Positions 32,301 through 42,290 of a DNA stretch of 64,000 nt are shown one piece after another; positions within the stretch are counted from its first letter, which is position 1; each line of letters begins with the position of its first letter. The position numbers and the translations under genes were made by a program. Location: assembly GCA_027625915.1 (NCBI GenBank), contig JANTQA010000047.1:11222001-11286000 (forward strand). The letters run 5' to 3'. The notes below the pieces were generated by a model that was given only the letters and a program-made list of their open reading frames with translations, had not been told where the DNA came from and searched no databases. This stretch comes from Anaeramoeba flamelloides (Eukaryota; Metamonada; Anaeramoebidae).

Positions 32301-35179
32301 GGTTTGAAAATCAAAATTTTCATTGCTGCTAGTCCTATTTAAATTATTTTCAATGACAATATGGTTAACTTTCGGTGCACTATTATACTTGAAAATAATT
32401 TGTATAGACCCGAAGCAATACCAAAAAAAAAGATTTTAAATATTTTTCCTTGTTTTGTGAGACAAATTCATTTAAGTTTTAGATCAATAAATTTTTTTCT
32501 GAAGAATCCTCTAAAATCATCAAAATTGCTATATTTTGACTTTACTTCAATAGAAACTCTTTTAAATAATTTTTATTGATTAGGATATTATATTTCGATC
32601 CATACAGAGCGTAAAATATAGTTAGTCCTTAAAAATTTTAGTTGTCTTCATAGTTTCACCATAGTCCTCAAAAACTCTTTAGAAAGCAAAATGAAAATTT
32701 TGTTAAATTTATTTTTTGACAAATTGTCTAATTGGAAAAACTTTTTCAACAACAAAAGAATTGTCCCAAACATACAGTTATGTCCCTCTACGAAAAAAAA
32801 TCCAAAAAATGAAAAGAAAAGTAGATACTCAATTTACAAAGTATTAGCGATATTATCTCAACAAATTTTGTATTCATGAATAGTATTATTAGTGGGTAGA
32901 TTTTAGGTGTATCTCAAAAGAGAATATAATTCTTGACAAAATTTTAAAAATCAGATCAAAACAGAAGGAACGTGTTCTAACAGATAAATTCAAGTTTATC
33001 AAACATATTTTCCAATTTTGTTTCGAAACAGTCGATTCAAAATTTTATAACTCAAAGAAAAAAATCTTTCGAGTTACAAAAAGTGAAAAGAAGAGTTGAA
33101 ATAAGGTTTTCTCTTGGTTCTGAGTATTTAGAGAAGCGACGATTTTGAAAATAAAAAGTATTTGGAAAGTAGATTTAAAAGAACAAAGCAGGATGTTTTA
33201 ATTCTTTTTAAGTGATTCTAAGCAACAAGGAAAAAGTTGAAAAATCCATGTGGCTTTAGTTACAAACTAATATCAATGGTTGAAAAAAAAATCTTTGTAC
33301 TTTTCATTTTTTTTCTTTTCTTTGAAATAACTGGCTTTTTAGTTCTTTTTTGATCAAAAGTAAAAAAAAAAAAGAAAAAGATCTCTTTCAAGTAACAATA
33401 AATGCAAAAAAACACAGGAAATGTCTTTACAATCCAAATATGGGAAAAGTTACACACTGTTAATTGAAACATTTGCACATTGGTTAACAGTCTGAAGAGG
33501 GATCCAAAAAAACACCTAATTTGTGGATCGAAAAAACTTGTAGAGAACCCCCTTTGAAACCTAAATTATTCGAGGATATATTCAAAAAAAACAAAGGTTG
33601 GTTAATATTTTTTAGTGACATTGCATGTGTTAATTGTTTTGAAAATATTGGATCTTTTAACAGAAAATAAAAAGAAATTCAAATGATACTCAAATAACCC
33701 TTTAAACCATTTGAGAGTAATGTTTACAAAATTCACAATTAAAAAAGAATAAGAATTGAAAAAAGAAGAAATTTTAATCTTCTTTTATTTAAAAAAACAC
33801 TAAAGTATTTTGATCTCCAATTTTTTTTGTTTTTTTATTTTATCCAATTTAACTGTCAGGACAAAACTTTTTATATTTCCCTTGTTTTTGTGAAATATCT
33901 TTAATTTTACCCAGAATGAATCTTGAAAGATAGTTTTGATATCTACACTCTTGCTAAAGCTCCAGTGATATTCAAATATCTTTCAAGATTCATTATGGGG
34001 AAAATATTAGTTTTATTTTTTTTCGAGAAAAAATATTAGAAAAAATATAGAAAATGATGCTATATTTTTCAGATCTACATCACTTAATATATTTGAGATT
34101 TCCCTACAAAACGGGAAATAATGACAGTTATTTTTTTAAAAAGTGAGGAACTCAAGTTTTAAAAAATATTACTCAAACCATTTTAAAAGAGTAGAGAAAA
34201 CAATATGACAACACTTTTGAAGACTTTTATAATTCATTTTTTAAAATGCTATCTTTGGAGAGGAGCCATTTACAGAGAGTGTGAAAAAAAAAAAGTTGTG
34301 TAAGTGTATAGCTGTTTTAAAAAAGTGTGGACTCGAAGTTTTATAAGTAGGGCTTAAAACTGTCTAATTCATATGTTTTAATCAGTTCAGTCAACACCTA
34401 ACAAAAGTTTTGGTACACACTTTTCTAAAACAGCTGTATCGGAAAAGCACTTTACAAATTTCAAAAGAGTTATTTTCAGTATTATTTAAAAAAATTTTTG
34501 TCACACTTTTGTACAACAATTTTAGGATTTGGAGTACTTGGAAAGCAAACACACGCTCAATTTAAATGACACGTTTAGTTTACTCTTTCATTTAGAAGAC
34601 TTTTTACTGAAAGATCAAAAAAAGATTAAAAAAAATGAAGTGAAATTTTGTTTCGATTGTTAATTTTAAAAAAAAAAAAAATATTTGGAAAGATAAAAAC
34701 CTGCGCAGCCGGCAACATTTGCACAATTCATGATTTCTTGAGGGCTAATATTGATATCAATTTTGGTATTGTTGTATTTGATTTTAACTCGATCGTTCTT
34801 TTAAATAATTAGAAAGATTAAAAATTTTGATTTTTGTTGAATTGCTGTAAATAGAAAAAAACAAAGAATAATAATCAAGAAAATCTTTACAAATGCACTT
34901 GTCGACGAAAAAATATAACACGATCCACAGTCTGTTAAGTTATCAAGAAACAAATAAAAAAAAAAAGTCTTGTTAAATTGTTGGGCTGGTTATTAAAATG
35001 GAAAAAAAAAAAAAAAAAAAAAAAAGGGGCATACAGGTAGGTAAATGTTGTTGTCTAACAACCGAACAGTAATTTTGTCCATTAACATTACGCCAGTCAA
35101 AATTTGTTGGTAAGGAAAAACAAACAGAGACTAATAATAATAAAAGAAAAATTTGAATCAGATGTGATGTATTTTTCAT
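29320..35179 (-). CDS. Cathepsin X/Z-type cysteine protease (peptidase C1A), without a propeptide
   Basis: Papain-fold lysosomal or secreted carboxypeptidase family. Four exons: 35179-35035, 34931-34891, 34797-34701 and 29831-29320, with GT-AG introns of 103, 93 and 4,869 nt and consistent phases; 264 residues. Residues 1-22 are a signal peptide; the mature domain starts at once with [15 protein letters not shown], like the human LPKSWDWRNVDGVNY block, so the ~40-residue cathepsin Z propeptide is missing. The diagnostic mini-loop before the active site is present (QQHLPTYCGSC, compare NQHIPQYCGSC). The predicted triad is C53, H204 ([10 protein letters not shown]) and N226 (YWIVRNSWG). The residue after the catalytic Cys is Tyr, not the near-invariant Trp (CYIF instead of CWAH/CWAF). 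Activity and activation mode are therefore uncertain. Exon 2 is only 41 nt. The C-terminal half (DETCxxYQ-like block, [20 protein letters not shown]) fits cathepsin Z throughout. Confidence 0.93.
30455..31020 (+). repeat. Repeat R2, copy 1 (partner 46635-47790)
   Basis: Shares in order TAAACCATTTTCCAGCC, CCCAGTTGT.ATGAA, GGATATTAGAA-like sequence, TTGCAAGATC.ATAGTC, AAAAACGTGTTAT, AAAATATATTGATTTATT-like sequence, TATTATTC, TAATTGATATTT and CTTTGACAGAAACAA with 46635-47790. The partner carries an additional 575-bp element in the middle, so this copy shows the uninterrupted state. Non-coding. Confidence 0.6.
33909..34000. repeat. Short hairpin repeat in the cathepsin intron
   Basis: AATGAATCTTGAAAGATA is followed about 55 bases later by its reverse complement, flanked by CC/GG-type bases. 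About 90 bp overall, so it resembles a very small inverted-repeat element. No TA duplication could be assigned. Confidence 0.45.
34310..34436. mobile_element. 127-bp TA-flanked MITE near the cathepsin exon 3
   Basis: Ends TAGCTGTTTTAAAAAAGTGT on the left and, reversed, CAGCTGTTTTAGAAAAGTGT on the right, with TA outside each (34308-34309 and 34437-34438). Lies just outside the 3.9-kb inverted-repeat element, about 270 bp from exon 3. Non-coding. Confidence 0.65.
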
Positions 35180-35733
35180 TGGTTTTGTATTAAAAAAAAG
35201 TATATGTTGACTCGGTCTTTTTATACTTGATGTAAAATTGAAAAGAAAAAAAATGAAAAGTAAGTTTTCTCATTTTGAGTTAGTCTTGTTTCAAAACAAG
35301 ACTAACAATACAAATATTTTTTATTTTTTGTCGATGAGAGGCAATATAAAAATGTGAAAAAAACGATCGTAAATAATTTTTCATTTTTGTCAAAGATAGA
35401 TTTTTTAAAGTTAAGGAGGTGGGTATTTTTCATAGCTATTTGAACTTTCAAGGTTTAACAATTGAAGTACAACAACCATTACTTTGTCTGACTACATTAA
35501 AGGTTTTAATAAAGAAGTTTGTCAGATAAATTGTAATATTGTAATAATAGTCAAAAATTATTTTTGATGCTATTAGCTGGATATTAGAAAGAAAAAAAAT
35601 AATTGAAGATAAAGAAATATAGTGTTCGCTTTATAATAAAAAATAGTATAATTTTATAATTCTACAGGGTTTCCGATAAATAGACAAAAAATAATAATAT
35701 TACCACATCACACATGCAAATATCAACGTTGTA

Positions 35734-36057
35734 AAAAATAGAGTTTTTATAATTTTAGAGATAAATTTAGAGTTTGATGTAATTACACACAATTATTTAA
35801 TAGTAAAAACAATTACTGTTTTGATTTTTAGGATCAAATGGATTTTAAATATAAAATCTTTTCGTAAATATCAATACTTTGTTTGTAAAATGATTTTTTT
35901 TTAAAAAAATAAAAGATTGGTATTTACAAAACGATTTTTTGATTAAAATTATTATTTGTCATTTAATATAATTTAGTATTATATTTACAATAATTTATTT
36001 GTGGGTAATTACTTGTAACTCTTTATTTATCTCTAAAATTGTAAAAACTCTATTTTT
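35734..36057. mobile_element. Inverted-repeat element, copy 1 of a local pair
   Basis: Arms of nearly 60 bp: AAAAATAGAGTTTTTATAAT then TTTAGAGATAAAT on the left, with the complement at 36025-36057 and continuing similarity into AGAGTT...GTAATTAC. The interior includes GATTGGTATTTACAAAACGA then TTTTTTGATTAA, which recurs in the second copy. Non-coding. Confidence 0.6.
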
Positions 36058-36570
36058 AAAAACATTCATATTCCTCTTGTGATACTATTTCTTGAACATT
36101 ATTTCAGTAATTAGACCTGAAATTTCAATTTCTTTAACTGATAGATAATAACAGAACATCTTGAAAAAAAAAATTATTTCAATGGCAATTTTGATAGTTT
36201 TTTCGACATGGTGTAGAGAGAAAAAACTACCAAAAATTTATTCAATTTTATTTAAAAACAGATAACAATAAATTTATTTTGTTAATTATGTTTTGAAATT
36301 AATCAAGTTGGTTTTTTTTTTTAAAGAAATTCTTTTTTATATAATTTTGTCCAAATTAAAATCTATTCAAAGTTTTTTTTTAATAAAGACAGTAATTTTG
36401 TTATAAAAGTGTACTTTCCCATAGAAATCAATTTATACATCCATTTTAAAGCATGGGTCTTCACTTTGTTAAAATTAAATTTTTTCAAAAAGTGTTTATT
36501 CTTAAATTACACCTAAATTTTATAAAACAACTATAAAATACATATATAAATCTGATATGCTGTAAATTTT

Positions 36571-36885
36571 TTTTGTTTTGAAAATTTATGAGATAAATAA
36601 AGAGTTACATAGATTAACCTAATTTTGTTAATATTTAACCAAATGCCCATTATGATTTTTAAGCTAAAATATATTTTTTATCTATTATCTTTTGGTTATA
36701 TCAATTTATTGTTTGAAATTTGATTTTTTAAATTGAAAGATTGATATTAACCAAACCATTTTTTGATTAATATTATTTCAAGTTCAAGAATCAAAATGGA
36801 TGTTTTGTTGACTGTTATAAAAATTTGGATAAATACATGGAAATCTGTATTTATCTCCAAAATTTTTAAAACCGACTTTCTTATA
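36571..36885. mobile_element. Inverted-repeat element, copy 2 of a local pair
   Basis: Diverged relative of 35734-36057 in the same orientation. The left arm has GAAAATTTATGAGATAAATA and then AAGAGTTACA; the right arm has TATTTATCTCCAAAATTTTT. The interior GATTGATATTAACCAAACCA then TTTTTTGATTAA matches the first copy. Confidence 0.5.
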
Positions 36886-37105
36886 ACTTAACATATTTAG
36901 ACAAATGAACGAAAAATAGTGTCTTAAAATTGGAAAAATAGGAAAATAAAGTGAAAAATGTATTTATGTGAAATAACCAAAGTATATCCAAGATAAATTT
37001 TTTACTGGATTATAATTGTATAAATGATTCTATATTTTGAAAAAAAAAAAAAAACCTGTCAAATAAACTTTATAAAATTCTCAACTAATCTTGAAAGGAG
37101 AATTA

Positions 37106-37138
<33 letters not shown>
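37106..37138. repeat. AT dinucleotide microsatellite
   Basis: Uninterrupted TA repeat of about 30 bases. Similar tracts occur near 11418, 41640, 53353 and 60989. Confidence 0.9.
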
Positions 37139-37140
<2 letters not shown>

Positions 37141-37351
37141 CTTAATTTCAAAAATAGGGGCAAATTTTTGATTGAAAAAAATTGTAGTTTCTCATTTAGT
37201 GAATACCAAAACTCAACCCAGAAAAATCAGAACTTAAAACTAAAAAATAACTGTCTAAAACACCCTTTTCTGTTTTAATTATTATTTCTAATAAAAGAAT
37301 AGAGAAAAGAAACCCATAAAGAAAAAAATAAATCTGACCCTATTTTTTGAA

Positions 37352-37800
37352 ATGATTTTTCATCTTAAAATTATCCATTTAAGATTCACCATTGCTTCCA
37401 AGAACCTTTTGAAACAACTTTCCATCAGAGTTATCAGATTTTTACTATTTACCGATTTGGTATCAAACCAAACTTTCCTTGATAGCTTTTTCAAGATAAA
37501 AAGAATCTCAACAAAAAAAAGAAAAAGAAAAAGAAAAAGAAAAGAAAACGAAAACAAAACCAATTTTTTGAATGTCCAACAAAGAACTCAAAGATAAAAT
37601 GAATACGATCACATTCATCACATTGTCTCTAAATGAAAGAGAAAAGAAGATCTTATTTGATCTTGCTATTTCTTCACTTTTCAAGGAACCATTGTAACCC
37701 ATTAAAGCAAATTTGGTTGATACTTGTTTTCGAAGCAAACACTTCTTGGGTGTTTTACTTTCTTTGAATTTTACAATCCCTTTCTTCAATGCTAATTAAT
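37352..37800 (+). pseudogene. Coding-like island, probably a decayed gene, strand uncertain
   Basis: G+C is visibly higher than in the flanks and several frames read like protein. On the plus strand: LLKQLSIRVIRFLLFTDLVS then NQTFLDSFFKIKRIS at 37352-37510; then, in another frame, MSNKELKDKMNTITFITLSL then NEREKKILFDLAISSLFKEPL from about 37574. After a TAA that same frame continues sensibly (PIKANLVDTCFRSKHFLGVL) to another TAA. The minus strand also has an open frame (37508-37789, with KSEEIARSNKIFF). An AAAAAG repeat sits in the middle. The plus strand looks better, but no family was recognised. Confidence 0.3.
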
Positions 37801-40225
37801 CTCATCTCTTGAATATTAACGGTTTTCAAAAATGTTCTTGTTCATTCAATATAAAAATAAAAATATGGAATCATTTTGAAAGAAAAATTGAAAAAAATGA
37901 ATTCAACTTTGTGAAATTTTCATTAAAAGAAGATTTTTTCTTGATATTAAATATTCAATAATAACTTTTAAAAGATATTGGATTCAGAATATTTGGTTAA
38001 CACAACACACATACCAATAATTTAGAAAATACTAATGATGACCCTATTTTTGAAATTTAGCTTATATATATATATTATTGTTAAAATAATTCCATACAGA
38101 TTAGTTTAATCACGTGTTGTGTTTAATCCAAAAAAGTGTTTTTTTGTTATAGAAAACCTATACATTAACCATTCAAAGAAACTATTAATAAAAAAATAAT
38201 TAAATATGATAATGATTTTTTAAAGATCTATTATTTCAATAGAAATTCTAAAAATTCATGATCTAATTAGACAATTTTTCTCAAAAAATAAATTAAATTG
38301 TTGTGAATGTTTTTATCATAAAAAAAAGAAAAAAAATTCATAAAAACAGAGAAAATTACAAAAAAATTTAAACTAATTTTGTTTGTAATTCAAATTTCTC
38401 TGAAAATACCCAGTATTTTACTTTCAAAAATTATTTAAACTTCGGTACACTACATACTAGGTAGTTAATAGAATGTCACATTGAAAAAAGAATAAAAAAA
38501 GGATTTTATTTCAAATAAAAGATTATTGTTGTAGGGTATGAATTATTTTGATATCTGGAACGACTTGAAAGTAAATATTTTTTTTAATTATTGCTAAATA
38601 TTGACTAAAAGTAAATTGAGATATATTAGAAATATTAACAAAAACAAAATCAAAAAATCAAATTAAATAAAAAAACTTGAAAAAAAAAAGAAAAGATTTT
38701 AATAGGATAAATATAAATTAATCAAAAAAAAACCTTTTAGTAAGTAATATTTTTAAAAAATAAATCAAATATTCCCCGGATCTTGAAAAAATATTTTTTT
38801 ATATAACTTGTGTTTCGACTTATGAAATGAATGGGTTATCAGAATCTAAACAATTTGTTAATTTGAGTCTATTTTTTGAAATCGATAATTCACATTTTAC
38901 AATCTAAAAATATAAAAAAGCAACCTATTATTTTTATTAGCAACTAAATTCATTCTTGGAAATGGGAAAACATATTATTCGTTTTATGTTGGAAAGTATT
39001 GATTCCGAAAGAAATTTTTTTATTTGGTTAGAATTTTAAATAATTGATATTTCAATATAAAAATCAGTCAATAAAAAAAATCACGGTATGAGTAATTTAA
39101 TAAATCAATATTTGATTAAAACAAACCCACAAAAGTTTTTAAATTAAATTGAGATCTTTTATGCAAGTATAATTTTTGATTCTTGAATGTTTTGAAAAAA
39201 TTTTTTCTTGTTTTTCAAAAAATGAAAAAAAATTTGCAAAAAAATTTCAATTTTGAAATTTTCATTTTACAAATTGTTTCTTTTTATTCACTAAAAACCT
39301 TAAAACAATTTAAATCATTTTTGTCAGAAAAAAATTGATTTTGAATTTTGAGGATAAGTTTAACTAATTCACAAATATCTTCAAGAAAATTTTATTTTGA
39401 AAAATTGAATTTTGTCATCATACAAAAACAAAATTTCAGAGTAAAATTTTTAAATGACTTTAAAAACTTTAATAATTATAACTATTCTTCTTATAGAAAT
39501 ACAATTATTATTTCAACCGTTTGAATGAATCATTTTTTTTATTTAATCATAAGATTATCCCAAAAAAAAAAAAAAAAAACTTTTATATAAATATTCCTAG
39601 CAACAAAGACTTTTTATTGAATAATAATGATGGAAATATTTAATAAAAAAAAAATTTTTATAATGTAAGGAATCAAATGAATTTAAAGCTTTTCTTTTTC
39701 ATAAAAGATGGAAAATAATAATTGATCTCTCAAAAAAAAAAATATTCTTTTCTGGTTTTTTTTGTCGATCAGAATTTTTTGACACTTGGTCATCAACAAA
39801 ATTTGCAAGTAGAGAAATGCCCACCAATAAAATATTTTAAAATTTTTTCCTGTTGTCTTCGAGTACTCATCCCCTAAAGTCATTTTTTTCAGCTCTCCAA
39901 TTTATTAATTTTGTTTTTAACTTTGATATCAGTATTTTTTTGTCCAATTTTATGAAGGATAATTCTATTTTGAGAAGTCAATGTAAAATAACACAATAGC
40001 TAAACACCCTCTGGGGTGAGAGTGTAGTTTTCAAACCAACAATTTTTCTCTGAAAAAGTTATATTACCCAAATTTCGTTCTTCAACTGAACATAAAATTA
40101 CTTTTTTTTGGAAATGCGTTGTCCTTAAAAAAAATCTTTTTTAAAATGTTTATCTTTTTAATAAAATTCATTTTTTCTTTGTATTTGAACTTTTTGATTA
40201 TTTTTTCTTTTGAAAATAACATACA

Positions 40226-41597
40226 ATGAACTACGACTACGATCACCTTTTTTTGATTTTGTTAATTGGTTTGTGTTTTTTTTTATGTTCTTCACAAATA
40301 TTTAGAAGAGTTCCTTTTGTTGAATTTCTGTTTATTTTTTTGTTTTCTTAAATTAGGTGACGATAATGTTGGAAAGTCTGGCCTTGTAAATCGCTTTGCT
40401 GTAAAATTTTACCAGAGTTTCCTATTAAATTTCCTTTTGTTTGCAAACGATTTACATCCCCAAAACATTTTTCTGTATTCTTATTCAAATTCTCTATTTC
40501 TCGATCTTTGTTTACTTTTTAGGATAACACTTTTAACGAAAATTTTCCAAGCACAATTGTAACATATTCTCCAAAAGATTGAAAGCACGATCTTGCTCTT
40601 TTCTTTTTTATTTGTTCTCTTTTCGAAGCCAAAACACTAAAAATTATGTTATTCTTTTTGATTCAAATTGTATTTTTGTTTGTTCAAAACAGGGTGTAGA
40701 TTTCAAAACGAAAACAGTTCGAATGGATGGAAGAAATGCCAAACTTCAAATTGTAATTCTCTTATCCTTTCTTTTGAGATCATCGTTTTTTCTCTTTCTC
40801 TAATTCTTTTTCTTTTTGATATGGAATCCTTTCTAACAATTTGGATTCAAACCAAACCCTCAAAAAATTATAAATAACCAAAGTGGGACACAGCAGGGCA
40901 TGTAAGTATTCTCTTTGTTTTTCTTCTTTGTTTATTTCTTCGAAACAAAAAAGAATTAATATTTTCCATTTTATATTTCAAGGAAAGTCAAGAGAATAAA
41001 GTGGATGAAAAATCAAAAATTCTTTCGGTTTTTAATGAAAGAGTTTTGTTAAAAAAGTTGTTCAAAAATAATATAGAAACTAAAAGAACAACTATTTCTC
41101 TAAATAATGTTTATTACATCGACTTTTTCAAAACGACTATATAAATTATTGATCTCTTTAATAATTCTTGATTTTTGTTTCAAAAAAAAAAATAGGAACG
41201 TTTTAGATCAATTACAAACTCATACTATAGAGGAGCTCATGGAATTTTTATTGTGTACGATACCACCAATCTTAATTCTTTTAATAACATAAAAATCTGG
41301 CTTGAAGGAATTGATCAAAACGCAAGTGAAAGTGTTGTTAAGGTTTTGGTTGGTAGTAAATGCGATCTTGTCTCAGAAAGGGCTGTTGAATACGAAAAAG
41401 CCAAATCACTTGCGGACATTCTGGGTATCTCATATATTGAAACCTCTTCAAAAAATTGTTCAAATGTAGAAGAAGCTTTTATTTTGATATCTAAAGAACT
41501 TTTTAAAAGAGAAACGACATCGTGCTCGGATAAACAGGAGATTCAAATTGTTGATCTTTCTGAACTCAAAGTAAAAAAAAAATCTAGTTGTTGTTAA
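40226..41597 (+). CDS. Divergent Rab1/Rab8-like small GTPase with altered nucleotide-binding motifs
   Basis: Six exons: 40226-40268, 40357-40400, 40523-40558, 40693-40752, 40884-40901 and 41196-41597; introns of 88, 122, 134, 131 and 294 nt, all GT-AG with matching phases; 200 residues. It aligns without gaps to Rab1 from MNYDYDHLFLILLIG to WDTAG. Present: P-loop GDDNVGKS (15-22), switch I with STIGVDF, RabF-type ERFRSITNSYYRGAHGI, ETSSK, and a C-terminal KKKSSCC for double geranylgeranylation. Unusual: Asp17 and Asn18 in the P-loop (Ser-Gly in Rab1), His67 in place of the catalytic Gln of WDTAGQ, and SKCD in place of NKCD in the guanine-binding motif. Rab family knowledge predicts impaired GTP hydrolysis and altered guanine binding. 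The frames are intact, so it looks like a living gene. Membrane attachment is predicted; the exact Rab subclass is uncertain. Confidence 0.93.
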
Positions 41598-41636
41598 GTC
41601 TTTATAACAAATTTTTATTATTTAATTGATAGTATA

Positions 41637-41676
<40 letters not shown>

Positions 41677-41854
41677 TTTCTATTATACTTGTTGTTAAAA
41701 ACAATTATTAAAGAATTGGGCTTTATTCCCATAAAAATTTAATAAAGTTCAAAAAAATTATAATAATCAATTTACTTTTGATTATTTATGAAAAATAAAA
41801 AATAATATTTTTTTTTCAATAATCAATAAATAATATACACACATTATCATTTGG

Positions 41855-42290
41855 GAAAAAAGGCGAAACGGGAGAAAAAAGGCTCAATGCGGTTTTTAAC
41901 TGGGAACATTAATAGAACTGAAAATTCAAAGTAAAATCTATTAATAAAAGAAAAAATAAATAATTAAAGACAAAATGGAGGAATAAACACAATAACAGTT
42001 TTTTTAATACTATCTTTTGGTATCTGGGTTTTTATTTGATTGATCAATTATCAAAAATTTGTTCAAAAAATTGACTATTTTTGTGATCTCCAAAAACACA
42101 TCTAAAGAACTTCGATATTGAAAGTAGATTTATATTCTATTTATTGGATTGATTGAAAATAATATAATGGATTATTCTTTCAAGTTAATTTGTTTCTTCT
42201 TTTCATTGGTTTTACTTTTCTTTTTCAGGTTCTATTAATGCTCCAAATTAAAAACCGTATTGAACTTTTTTTTCCCAAACGGTTAGGATA
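41855..42290. mobile_element. Inverted-repeat (MITE-like) element
   Basis: The left arm contains TCAATGCGGTTTTTAACTGG then GAACATTAATAGAAC; the right arm, reversed, reads TCAATACGGTTTTTAATTTG then GAGCATTAATAGAAC. Arms of about 60 bp; the left arm has a local ~19-bp duplication around AAAAAAGGC. Target duplication not resolved. Non-coding. Confidence 0.6.

Larger units (their letters stand above)
30310..34283. mobile_element. 3.9-kb inverted-repeat element filling most of the cathepsin intron
   Basis: Eroded inverted arms at about 30310-30438 and 34130-34283. The best-matched part is GTTTGAGTAATATTTTTTAA followed by AACTTGAG on the left, reversed on the right. Outer parts (TGTAAAGCCATCCTC against TGTAAATGGCTCCTC) also match. 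The interior holds a copy of repeat R2 (30455-31020), a palindromic TATCACAC-rich patch (31930-32170), and two short protein-like plus-strand frames (32361-32579 and 32691-32879) that could be relics of an internal gene. No catalytic motif was recognised, so the class is unknown. Confidence 0.45.
35180..40225. other. Gene-poor stretch between cathepsin and Rab genes
   Basis: Divergent intergenic space: the cathepsin promoter is at its left edge and the Rab promoter at its right. Contains two related inverted-repeat elements (35734-36057 and 36571-36885), an AT microsatellite (37106-37138), and a coding-like island at 37352-37800. Nothing else recognisable. Confidence 0.6.

Noticed and set aside
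37574-37790. Several coding-like islands (37.6, 17.6, 48.0 and 54.8 kb) continue sensibly past TAA or TAG, which could hint at reassigned stop codons
   Set aside because: All firmly identified genes (both Rabs ending CC-TAA, Sec13, cathepsin, anoctamin, acyl-CoA synthetase) stop at TAA exactly where their families end and contain no internal TAA or TAG. Decay or unseen introns explain the islands better.
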